NCBI GenBank assembly: GCA_022564135.1
Contig: JADFLZ010000149.1
Span: forward strand, 1 to 5,944
Direction: 5' to 3'
Source of the DNA: Candidatus Zixiibacteriota bacterium
Lineage (GTDB): Bacteria > Zixibacteria > MSB-5A5 > GN15 > FEB-12
DNA: 5,944 nt
Of this stretch, positions 1 to 4,812 are shown piece by piece. Numbering within the stretch: the first letter of the stretch is position 1; every line of letters begins with the position of its first letter. The notes under the pieces were generated by a model. That model saw only the letters and a list, made by a program, of their open reading frames with translations, did no database searches and was not told the DNA's origin. A program made the position numbers and the translations under genes.

Positions 1-580
1 TAGGATTGGAATTAGACACGCAATAAATCCCGCCGCCGTTGCCAACGCTGGCATCTTCGCTGCAGGGGGTTGTATTTCCGCTGATTGTGTTGTTGCTGAT
101 GGTGGGACTGGAAGCAATGCAATAAATCCCGCCGCCGTTGCCGCCGGCCGAATTTCCGCTGATGGGGTTGTTTATTCTTTTAGGAGATGAAGATGAATCA
201 CAGTTAATGCCGCCGCCATAATCCGCATAACCTCCCTGAATTGTAAACCCATCAACCACAGCCGTAGAATCCTCACCGCTGTGGAAGTAAAACCCTCGGT
301 GTTGGTTTGATTCACTACCTTCACAATCTATTATAGTAACACCCGTACCGTTTTCGGATTTGAGGACAATGCCTTTGCCACCGAAATCAATATCCCGGTT
401 GCCGGGGCCAGTGTAGGTGCCATCTGCCACCAAGACAGTATCGCCCGCAATCGCGGCATCAATTCCGGCTTGAATAGTTGGCAGGTCTGCCGGGACGTGA
501 ATTGTGGCTGATTGGGCCGTTGAAACAGCCACAATGAACATCATAATGGATAGAGCGAAATAAAGTTTAGAGAAATTCAT
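1..580 (-). CDS. Secreted parallel beta-helix repeat protein, N-terminal part (runs off left edge)
   Basis: This reading frame stays open for 193 codons from an ATG at 578-580 to the window edge, so the C-terminus is missing. Residues 1 to about 25 form a signal peptide: one Lys, a hydrophobic core, then a small-residue cleavage region TAQSA. The mature start IHVPADLPTIQ with GDTVLVADGTY is typical of exported right-handed parallel beta-helix (PbH1-type) proteins. Glycine-rich rungs follow, with GGGI at about 122, 149 and 182 and repeated SxPTISNNTISGN elements. An SD-like AGAGG lies 7 nt before the ATG. The family includes surface and extracellular proteins of many functions. No catalytic site is visible, so no activity can be assigned. 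A C-terminal sorting domain or dockerin may lie beyond the edge. The gene has its own promoter and leader, a diverged copy of the one serving the cupredoxin gene. Exported beta-helix fold is confident; role unknown. Confidence 0.85.
   Translation of the reverse strand, partial: MNFSKLYFALSIMMFIVAVSTAQSATIHVPADLPTIQAGIDAAIAGDTVLVADGTYTGPGNRDIDFGGKGIVLKSENGTGVTIIDCEGSESNQHRGFYFHSGEDSTAVVDGFTIQGGYADYGGGINCDSSSSPKRINNPISGNSAGGNGGGIYCIASSPTISNNTISGNTTPCSEDASVGNGGGIYCVSNSNP
21..142 (-). repeat. Internal coding repeat of the beta-helix gene
   Basis: An identical 23-bp stretch occurs at 21-43 and 120-142, 99 bp (33 codons) apart. It encodes the rung motif GNGGGIYC. A looser copy of the neighbouring TISGN codons lies at about 71-92 and 159-180. 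The exact DNA match fits duplication of beta-helix rungs rather than a mobile repeat. Confidence 0.8.
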
Positions 581-586
581 AATATG

Positions 587-601
587 ACCTCTTTCTGAGG
601 C
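587..601 (-). promoter_or_regulatory. Hairpin covering the Shine-Dalgarno site of the beta-helix gene
   Basis: On the minus strand GCCTC and GAGGT pair around the loop AGAAA (5 bp, one G-U). The 3' arm contains the AGAGG Shine-Dalgarno sequence, so the fold would hide the ribosome site. The equivalent place before the cupredoxin gene (1463-1479) also forms a 5-bp hairpin with different bases. That conservation of pairing rather than sequence suggests function. Confidence 0.5.
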
Positions 602-612
602 TGACCTAATAC

Positions 613-667
613 TCTATTGCAGGCTGCAAAGGTGTAATTCTTGATGAAATATCAGCAGCCCAATAGA
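613..667 (-). promoter_or_regulatory. Long leader stem-loop, copy A
   Basis: In the 5' leader RNA of the beta-helix gene, TCTATTG plus GGCTGC pairs with GCAGCC plus CAATAGA: 13 base pairs interrupted by a 2-nt bulge, closing a 27-nt loop. A small TGAT/ATCA hairpin sits inside the loop directly against the stem. No T-run follows in either direction, so it is not a standard terminator. It lies 33-87 nt before the start codon. In copy B (1493-1544) the inner stem reads GGCTAC/GTAGCC, a compensatory change. It matches no riboswitch class that I recognise. Confidence 0.55.
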
Positions 668-692
668 TTTGTAATAAAAGAATTTACACTCC

Positions 693-720
693 AATTTAGG
701 GAGAAAAGTCTTTTTGTCAA
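693..720 (-). promoter_or_regulatory. Predicted sigma70-type promoter of the beta-helix gene
   Basis: A consensus -35 TTGACA (715-720) and a -10-like TAAATT (693-698) are separated by 16 bp. Transcription would start near 686, giving a leader of about 106 nt. The TTGACA hexamer is unchanged in the diverged duplicate at 1594-1599. Confidence 0.6.
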
Positions 721-797
721 GGCGCATTAAACAAAAGTTCTAAAGCCCGTTTAGGGTTGATATACAAGTCGTTGGTAATAAGATAGATATATAGATA

Positions 798-811
798 TAC
801 CCCCGACAGGA
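798..811 (-). pseudogene. tRNA-Arg 3'-end remnant
   Basis: These 14 nt equal the last 14 nt of the tRNA-Arg gene at 1677-1750: discriminator base, acceptor 3' strand and the start of the T-arm. The match ends within the T-arm and no other part of a tRNA is present. It marks the end of the duplicated block. Such tRNA 3' fragments are also typical of tRNA-targeted integration, but no integrase is visible. Confidence 0.7.
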
Positions 812-894
812 CGATCTTAGAACTTTCCAGCCGGTGGTGGAGTACTTTTTGCGAGCCGTTTGACTGTAAGGACCCATAAAGTCCAATCTCACTT
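812..894. other. Unique spacer between cupredoxin gene and leader copy A
   Basis: This spacer has no counterpart in the other copy of the block. On the minus strand it holds only a weak GGAC/GTCC hairpin without a T-run, so no convincing terminator for the cupredoxin gene is seen. A 9-bp tagaacttt at 817-825 is an inverted match to part of the conserved 732-745 element, possibly by chance. Confidence 0.4.
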
Positions 895-1458
895 TTAGCA
901 CGGGCCTGCTGGAACACCGCCGCGGAAGATTCTGTCGACCAAGAAAGTCAAATCAAGAATGTTTGATGGTGTGCCATCAGAATTCAAATCAGCTTCCTCA
1001 TCACAAACAGCTGAAGGCCCTCCTCGGAATATCCGGTCAACCAGGTAAGTCAGGTCCAGAATGTTGGCATCGGTACCGTCGCCGTTAACGTCACCACGAT
1101 TTCCGACACAGCAAACCTGCACAAATATTGTGCCGTTCATCCCGAAGAACTCGTGGGGACGACAGAAGTAGGGGAACGATCCTGGGGCGGTAAATACACG
1201 ATCAAGAGTCGGGCTCGCAGAACTAATTGGCTGATCCCACAAGGTACCTGCATTAGGGTCCATTGCCCCAGTACCTGAAGTGGTAGTATGCGTGCCCGAA
1301 ACCCACGTCCACCTTACGGTGTCACCAGGGTTCACAAGAGTTGAGTCAGGTGTGAAATTAGTCCCTGCGAGGCCGATAGTATGAATTGTGGCATTAGCTT
1401 TCCCAAATGAAAGAACCAGCATTGCTGCTAAGGCAAGAAAGAATGAATAGCGTTTCAT
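895..1458 (-). CDS. Secreted cupredoxin (plastocyanin-like) with C-terminal dockerin-like repeats
   Basis: A complete 187-residue exported protein. Residues 1-23 form a signal peptide ending ANA. Residues 24-115 form a small cupredoxin domain with a complete type 1 copper site: His57, then Cys99-x2-His102-x4-Met107, the spacing of plastocyanin-type proteins. Such domains carry single electrons between redox partners outside the cytoplasm. After a Cys-Cys linker (116-117), two dockerin-like calcium repeats occupy about 122-147 and 156-181, each ending in LVDRIFRGG. Their predicted ligands are Asp123, Asn125, Asp127, Asp135 and Asp157, Asn159, Asp161, Asp169. Both loops are one residue longer than the usual 12-residue dockerin loop. 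Dockerins bind cohesin domains, so attachment to a surface partner is plausible but not shown. Four cysteines outside the copper site (116, 117, 152, 187) could form disulfides. The ATG at 1456-1458 follows an AAAGAG ribosome site. Cupredoxin call is firm; electron partner unknown. Confidence 0.92.
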   Translation of the reverse strand: MKRYSFFLALAAMLVLSFGKANATIHTIGLAGTNFTPDSTLVNPGDTVRWTWVSGTHTTTSGTGAMDPNAGTLWDQPISSASPTLDRVFTAPGSFPYFCRPHEFFGMNGTIFVQVCCVGNRGDVNGDGTDANILDLTYLVDRIFRGGPSAVCDEEADLNSDGTPSNILDLTFLVDRIFRGGVPAGPC

Positions 1459-1462
1459 TTTT

Positions 1463-1479
1463 GTTCTCTTTCTCAGAAC
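1463..1479 (-). promoter_or_regulatory. Hairpin covering the ribosome site of the cupredoxin gene
   Basis: On the minus strand GTTCT pairs with AGAAC around the loop GAGAAAG. The 3' arm overlaps the AAAGAG ribosome-binding sequence 5 nt before the ATG. Compared with 587-601, one pair changes from C-G to U-A and the next from G-U to U-A, so pairing is kept while bases differ. Confidence 0.5.
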
Positions 1480-1492
1480 CGGACCTAAAATC

Positions 1493-1544
1493 CTATATCA
1501 GGCTACAAAGGGCGAATCTTGATGAAAAATCAGTAGCCCAATAG
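1493..1544 (-). promoter_or_regulatory. Long leader stem-loop, copy B
   Basis: In the cupredoxin leader RNA, GGCTAC (1533-1538 on the minus strand) pairs with GTAGCC (1501-1506). It is extended outward by CTAT/ATAG across a small internal loop. The loop again contains TGAT/ATCA directly against the stem. The inner stem differs from copy A by one compensated base pair (A-U for G-C). The TTAGGTC linker between this stem-loop and the ribosome-site hairpin is the same in both copies. Confidence 0.55.
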
Positions 1545-1570
1545 ACTTACAATAATAAATGCTGCACCTT

Positions 1571-1599
1571 AATTTGTACAAAATAGTGTGGTTTGTCAA
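1571..1599 (-). promoter_or_regulatory. Predicted sigma70-type promoter of the cupredoxin gene
   Basis: The -35 is TTGACA (1594-1599), and 17 bp later comes a weak -10, CAAATT (1571-1576). Predicted start is near 1564, giving a leader of about 106 nt, the same length as in copy A. The poor -10 lowers confidence. Conservation of the -35 between the diverged copies raises it. Confidence 0.5.
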
Positions 1600-1676
1600 G
1601 GTACGATTATCAAAAGTTCTAAAGTCCACTCAGGGTTAATCTATAAGTAGTTGTAAATAAGACAGATATATACATA

Positions 1677-1750
1677 TACCCCCGACAGGATTCGAACCTG
1701 TTACCCTCTGCTTAGAAGGCAGATGCTCTATCCAAATGAGCTACGGGGGC
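1677..1750 (-). tRNA. tRNA-Arg (anticodon UCU)
   Basis: A 74-nt cloverleaf: acceptor GCCCCCG/CGGGGGT with a G1-U72 wobble, D-arm GCTC/GAGC, anticodon stem TCTGC/GCAGA with loop CTTCTAA, and T-arm ACAGG/CCTGT with loop TTCGAAT. The anticodon TCT at 34-36 reads AGA (and AGG). CCA is not encoded and must be added enzymatically. Its 3' end is continuous with leader block B and is copied at 798-811. Confidence 0.95.
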
Positions 1751-1778
1751 ACAAACATAGTTTGTTTCTTCCCTTAGC

Positions 1779-1807
1779 AAATTACTCGAATCAGGTCTCA
1801 TAGGCAA
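1779..1807 (-). promoter_or_regulatory. Possible promoter of tRNA-Arg
   Basis: On the minus strand TTGCCT (1802-1807) and TAATTT (1779-1784) are 17 bp apart, upstream of the tRNA. Both hexamers are imperfect. A 6-bp hairpin acaaac/gtttgt (1751-1765) lies between this site and the tRNA 5' end. Confidence 0.3.
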
Positions 1808-1902
1808 TTAAAACTTAGCGACTTAGCCGGTTTTCTGAGTGGTTGAGCCAATTTGCGATACTCAAGGATTTCTGCATTCAAGCCGATAAAGAAGTACACT
1901 TG

Positions 1903-1928
1903 AAGGCTGTCAGAAAAAGCAGCCTTTT
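1903..1928 (+). terminator. Terminator-like hairpin in the leader of the FapA-family gene
   Basis: aaggctg (1903-1909) pairs with cagcctt (1920-1926) around a 10-nt loop. The 3' arm runs into a short T-tract (four T, then AT). No plus-strand gene lies upstream within the 249-bp gap, so it could be a leader attenuator or a barrier to upstream transcription. The T-run is short, so intrinsic termination is uncertain. The rest of 1751-1999 shows no other clear signal. Confidence 0.35.
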
Positions 1929-1999
1929 ATAGACATTTTGGAGAGAGCAGACCGCGGTGAAATTATCAACTGATTCCAAAAACCGCGCTGCTGTAAAAA

Positions 2000-3292
2000 A
2001 TGGAAAACGAAGTAAACATCACAGAGCCGACCACAGCAACAGACTTTGAACTAAAAATTTCCGAAGATAAGCTGGAAGTCGTTCTTTCAATCGACGCCTT
2101 AACAGCCGCTGCTGCTGATACCGCCGATAAAATTATCGAAAAATTGACCGAGATGGGTATCGACAATCTACCCGAATTAGAATTAATTCAAACCAGACTA
2201 AAAGAAACCAAATATGACGGTGATCAAATGCAGGAAATTGTAATCGTCAGAGGCAAGTCATCTGTGATGCCTGTCGACGGCCGCTTAGTATGGTCAAAAG
2301 ACTATTTTGCCGAAGGCTACAAAATTGACCTGACCACAAACAAAATAGATTTCCGCGAAAAGGTCGCCAGCCCTGTTGTGCTGGAAGATGACCTGATTAT
2401 AAAAATCATCCCCCCAACGCCAGGTGAGGACGGTATTGATGTATATGGCAAGCTGATCAAAGTGAATCCTCCGGCTAAAGCGGAGATAAAAGTTGGTCCC
2501 AACCTCCGCTGGGACGAAGAAGTAAGCGGATACCGCGCCGCCGTCTCAGGTCGTTTAAGGATGCCCGGTGCCAGCCTTGAGATTCAGGAAGTCTTCAGCA
2601 TTGACGGTGATGTAGGCTGCAAGACCGGTAATATCAAACACGAGGGTGATATTATTATCCGGGGTGATGTAGATTCAGAGTATAACGTCGAGGCCACCAA
2701 AACTATACTTGTAACCGGCGTAATCGGGGCATGCAACATCACCAGCGGCGGGGATTTAATAGTCAACGGCGGAATTAACAGCCGTGAAGACAAAAAGATA
2801 AGCGTCAAGGGCGGAGTAAAAGCAAAGTACATTATGAATACGGTTCTTGAAGCTGGCGGCGATGTAGCCTCTGAAGTTGAAATTGTCAGATGCAAAGTAA
2901 AGGCCGGAGGTGAAGTTTACTGTGGAGGCAGGATTGTCGGCGGTGAAATAATAGCAGGTACAAATATCACTGCCGATATTGCCGGAAATGACAAAAATGT
3001 TTTAACTCTACTTGAGATAAGAAAAACAGATAAATCAGATGACTCAGAGACAGAAGATTCAGCAGAATCACCGACGTCAGAAAATCAGGCCAAGTCCGAG
3101 CAGACCGACTGCATACGTATAGAAGAACAGGTTTATACCGGCACCAAATTCACAGTATTAGGACAGCGCCACCAGGTGAAAAAGCGGATGAAAGGTCCGA
3201 TTGTGGCTCTGATAGATAAAAAGCTCAAGCAATTTGTCATTTCCCGCTACGACGAAAAAGAAGAGCCGGAGAGCGATAAGCCAGCTAGTTGA
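2000..3292 (+). CDS. FapA/DUF342-family beta-helix protein with shortened C-terminus
   Basis: A 430-residue cytoplasmic protein without signal peptide or membrane segment. Residues about 16-95 match the N-terminal FapA region (FELKISEDKLEVVLSI, VRG, VDGRLVW). Residues 115-200 hold the linker motif GEDGIDVYGK. Residues 200-330 form the glycine-rich beta-helix typical of the family (GDV, KTGNI, GDIIIRGDV, GGDLIVNGGI, GGEIIAGTNI). Most FapA proteins then have a long coiled coil. Here there is an acidic, Ser-rich stretch (about 344-370), then a short C-terminal beta segment (378-416) like the family end. FapA is linked to flagellar assembly and signalling in some bacteria, and the family also occurs without flagella, so the role here is open. 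An in-frame TAA lies two codons before the ATG, which fixes the furthest upstream start. No good Shine-Dalgarno sequence precedes it. Confidence 0.85.
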   Translation: MENEVNITEPTTATDFELKISEDKLEVVLSIDALTAAAADTADKIIEKLTEMGIDNLPELELIQTRLKETKYDGDQMQEIVIVRGKSSVMPVDGRLVWSKDYFAEGYKIDLTTNKIDFREKVASPVVLEDDLIIKIIPPTPGEDGIDVYGKLIKVNPPAKAEIKVGPNLRWDEEVSGYRAAVSGRLRMPGASLEIQEVFSIDGDVGCKTGNIKHEGDIIIRGDVDSEYNVEATKTILVTGVIGACNITSGGDLIVNGGINSREDKKISVKGGVKAKYIMNTVLEAGGDVASEVEIVRCKVKAGGEVYCGGRIVGGEIIAGTNITADIAGNDKNVLTLLEIRKTDKSDDSETEDSAESPTSENQAKSEQTDCIRIEEQVYTGTKFTVLGQRHQVKKRMKGPIVALIDKKLKQFVISRYDEKEEPESDKPAS

Positions 3293-3330
3293 TTTACTCT
3301 TGATAGAAGATTCCAATTAGAGTACAAAAA

Positions 3331-3404
3331 TCGGGGTGAGAGGATTCGAACCTCCGACATCTTGCTCCCAAAGCAAGCGCGCTACCGGACTGCGCCACAC
3401 CCCG
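3331..3404 (-). tRNA. tRNA-Pro (anticodon UGG)
   Basis: A 74-nt cloverleaf: acceptor CGGGGTG/CACCCCG with the C1-G72 pair typical of bacterial tRNA-Pro, D-arm GCGC/GCGC, anticodon stem CTTGC/GCAAG with loop TTTGGGA, and T-arm GGAGG/CCTCT with loop TTCGAAT. Anticodon TGG is followed by G37, the usual TrmD target. CCA is not encoded. The trailer starts with five T. It converges on the FapA-family gene, whose stop is 38 bp away. Confidence 0.95.
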
Positions 3405-3417
3405 AATTCTGGCAGGC

Positions 3418-3446
3418 ATAATATCTCTTTCGGTCTAAACAGTCAA
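3418..3446 (-). promoter_or_regulatory. Strong sigma70-type promoter of tRNA-Pro
   Basis: On the minus strand TTGACT (3441-3446), a 17-bp spacer and TATTAT (3418-3423) differ from consensus by one base in each hexamer. The predicted start lies a few nucleotides before the tRNA 5' end. Confidence 0.8.
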
Positions 3447-3469
3447 TAAAGTAGTTTGAGATGGCGGAA

Positions 3470-3493
3470 CTGTCGGACGGGGGCGTCCGACAG
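3470..3493. repeat. Perfect 10-bp palindrome with GGGG loop
   Basis: ctgtcggacg and cgtccgacag are exact inverted copies around gggg. No T-run follows on either strand, so it is not an intrinsic terminator. It resembles REP-like intergenic palindromes. No second copy is present in this window, so its repeat status is inferred. Confidence 0.6.
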
Positions 3494-3549
3494 CACAGCT
3501 AGGGAGTTGTCCGATAAAACAGCAAATGGTAATCCTTCGGCTCCCACGG

Positions 3550-3655
3550 GACTTCGTACGCTCAGGACGTGGCCCTTCGACAAGCTCAGGGTGACTAGAA
3601 TCGGCTCAGGCTGATTGTGCCCCGCTCAGGGTGACTATACCCCGTTCAGGGTGAT
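3550..3655 (+). repeat. Cluster of CTCAGG-type dispersed repeats
   Basis: Five related units follow one another: gacttcgtacgctcagg (3550-3566), gcccttcgacaagctcagg (3572-3590), tcggctcagg (3601-3610), ccccgctcagggtgacta (3620-3637) and accccgttcagggtga (3639-3654). Units two and four share CTCAGGGTGACTA, and unit five has TTCAGGGTGA. The 19-bp core of unit two recurs inside rlmN (4037-4055). Spacing is short and irregular. Together with the palindrome this fills most of the 322-bp gap before rlmN. No convincing rlmN promoter was found. Confidence 0.75.
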
Positions 3656-3726
3656 GAGATTTTGGCCAAATCTGGCAGGAATAATCCTCCTTGCCAAATC
3701 CACGATATTTGATAAATTCAAGGGCG

Positions 3727-4812
3727 ATGTCAAAGCTTAATCTAACAGGCCTTTCCAAATCAGAGCTCGAAACCCGGCTGCAGAAGATGGGGGAGAAGCG
3801 GTTTCATGGCCGGCAGCTGTTCAAATGGCTCTACAGCGTCAGGCAGTACGATTTCGAACTGATGACTGACCTATCCAAAGAACTAAGAGATAAACTTGCT
3901 GAAAATTTCGAGATTAACGGACTTAATCCCGAAGATCATAGAATATCTGTAGACGGCACCGAAAAGTTTCTTTTCAGACTCGATGATAACAAGCCTATCG
4001 AAACTGTAGTTATCCCCAGCGAGGAAGAAGACCGCAGCCCTTCGACAAGCTCAGGACGAAATACTGCCTGTATATCATCTCAGGCAGGCTGCGCAGTTGG
4101 TTGTTTCTTTTGCGCTACCGGAACTATGGGGCTTTTGCGTGATTTGACAGCTGGCGAAATTGTCGGACAGCTTATGTTCCTGCGCGACAAGTACGGCCCC
4201 TCGGCTTTTTCCAATGTCGTTATGATGGGCATGGGCGAGCCGCTCTTAAATTTTAAGAACGTAATAGACGCTATCAGAATTATGACAGACGAAACAGGCT
4301 TAAACATCAGCCCCAAAAAAATTGTTCTTTCTACATCCGGCATAACTCCAAAAATCATAAAACTGGCTGAAGAAAAAGTCGGTGTTCGTCTGGCTCTTTC
4401 TTTGCATGCTGCAACTCAGCAGAAACGCCAGGTCATAATGCCTATCGCCAAAACGTTCAAACTTGATAAGCTCATGAAAGCCGTCCGGCTGTACGCCGAC
4501 AGTTCGAATCTTCCGGTGACATTCGAGTATATTTTATTTGCTGGATTTAACGACACTAAACAGGATGTTGAAGATTTGAGTCGTCTGGTCAGGGGGCTGC
4601 GGTGTAAAATAAATGTGATAGCCTACAACCCGGTGCCGGGTCTTGATTTTAAACGTCCCTCTGATGACAAAATCAACTGGTTCGGCAAAGAATTAAATCA
4701 AAAAGTCAAGGCAGTGACTGTCCGCAAAAGCAGAGGCATGGATATTGATGCCGCCTGTGGTCAATTAGCTGCCAGGAAATTCGAAAAGGATAGAGTAAGT
4801 GCGCAAATTTAG
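3727..4812 (+). CDS. rlmN: RlmN: 23S rRNA (adenine2503-C2) / tRNA (adenine37-C2) methyltransferase
   Basis: A 361-residue radical SAM enzyme that methylates C2 of A2503 in 23S rRNA and of A37 in some tRNAs. The N-terminal RlmN domain is at about 1-85. The 4Fe-4S motif Cys122-x3-Cys126-x2-Cys129 (CAVGCFFC), the SAM-binding GMGEP at 168-172 and both catalytic cysteines, Cys115 (ACISSQ) and Cys344 (DAACGQ), are present, as is Glu92 of IETVV. It should be active and is RlmN rather than Cfr by motif pattern. The spacing from Glu92 to Cys115 is 23 residues, against 13 between the matching E. coli residues as I recall them. The extra residues come from a dispersed repeat (PSTSSGR). The ATG at 3727 fits the family start, though its AAGGG is very close. 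A TTG at 3691 would add 12 residues. The stop overlaps the next gene by 14 bp, suggesting cotranscription. Confidence 0.96.
   Translation: MSKLNLTGLSKSELETRLQKMGEKRFHGRQLFKWLYSVRQYDFELMTDLSKELRDKLAENFEINGLNPEDHRISVDGTEKFLFRLDDNKPIETVVIPSEEEDRSPSTSSGRNTACISSQAGCAVGCFFCATGTMGLLRDLTAGEIVGQLMFLRDKYGPSAFSNVVMMGMGEPLLNFKNVIDAIRIMTDETGLNISPKKIVLSTSGITPKIIKLAEEKVGVRLALSLHAATQQKRQVIMPIAKTFKLDKLMKAVRLYADSSNLPVTFEYILFAGFNDTKQDVEDLSRLVRGLRCKINVIAYNPVPGLDFKRPSDDKINWFGKELNQKVKAVTVRKSRGMDIDAACGQLAARKFEKDRVSAQI
4037..4055 (+). repeat. Dispersed repeat inserted in frame in rlmN
   Basis: The 19 bp gcccttcgacaagctcagg are identical to 3572-3590 in the intergenic repeat cluster. Here they lie in frame within codons for SPSTSSGR at residues 104-111, between Glu92 and Cys115. 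The following bases (acga) instead match unit one of the cluster (ctcaggacg). Confidence 0.85.
4786..4790 (+). promoter_or_regulatory. Ribosome-binding site setting the GTG start at 4799
   Basis: AAGGA inside the end of rlmN stands 8 nt before GTG 4799. It decides the start of the downstream gene, where no ATG lies near the signal-peptide start. Confidence 0.7.

Larger units (their letters stand above)
589..811 (-). repeat. Duplicated promoter/leader block, copy A
   Basis: This 223-bp block aligns almost without gaps to 1466-1690, roughly three quarters identical by eye. The best blocks are the 14 bp at 732-745, the TTGACA, the hairpin arms and the end next to the tRNA-derived sequence. The offset between copies is about 877-879 bp. 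The block covers the region from just before the start codon to the tRNA-derived end. Beyond position 811 the similarity stops abruptly. This block also accounts for the 314-bp gap between the two coding regions. Confidence 0.85.
1466..1690 (-). repeat. Duplicated promoter/leader block, copy B
   Basis: This 225-bp counterpart of 589-811 spans the sequence between the cupredoxin start and the tRNA-Arg and includes the tRNA 3' end. Because the full tRNA is joined to this copy, B probably holds the original junction and A the derived one. A further 11-bp identity (1382-1392 with 498-508) inside the signal-peptide codons suggests that homology once reached into both genes. Confidence 0.85.

Noticed and set aside
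331..534. Minus-strand 67-codon ORF
   Set aside because: It is out of frame inside the beta-helix gene, whose own frame has a signal peptide and family motifs.
717..917. Minus-strand 66-codon ORF in the leader region
   Set aside because: It overlaps the cupredoxin end, the tRNA remnant and the promoter -35, and shows no recognisable domain.
2000..3292. Evidence that the organism is flagellated
   Set aside because: FapA/DUF342 proteins also occur without flagella, and no flagellar gene is adjacent.
3295..3324. 6-bp inverted repeat tactct/agagta between the FapA-family gene and tRNA-Pro as a terminator
   Set aside because: The stem is short and AT-rich with an 18-nt loop and no T-run after it on the plus strand.
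3470..3493. Intrinsic terminator for tRNA-Pro or an upstream gene
   Set aside because: The stem is perfect but no T-run follows on either strand, and it lies upstream of the tRNA-Pro promoter.
3550..3655. CRISPR-like array of short repeats
   Set aside because: Units are degenerate, only about 10-20 bp, with irregular spacing of a few bases and no spacer-sized gaps or cas genes.
3691..3726. Upstream TTG start for rlmN adding 12 residues
   Set aside because: The extra residues do not resemble the RlmN N-terminus, while the ATG at 3727 gives a start and length usual for the family. It cannot be fully excluded, since an AGGA lies 10 nt before the TTG.
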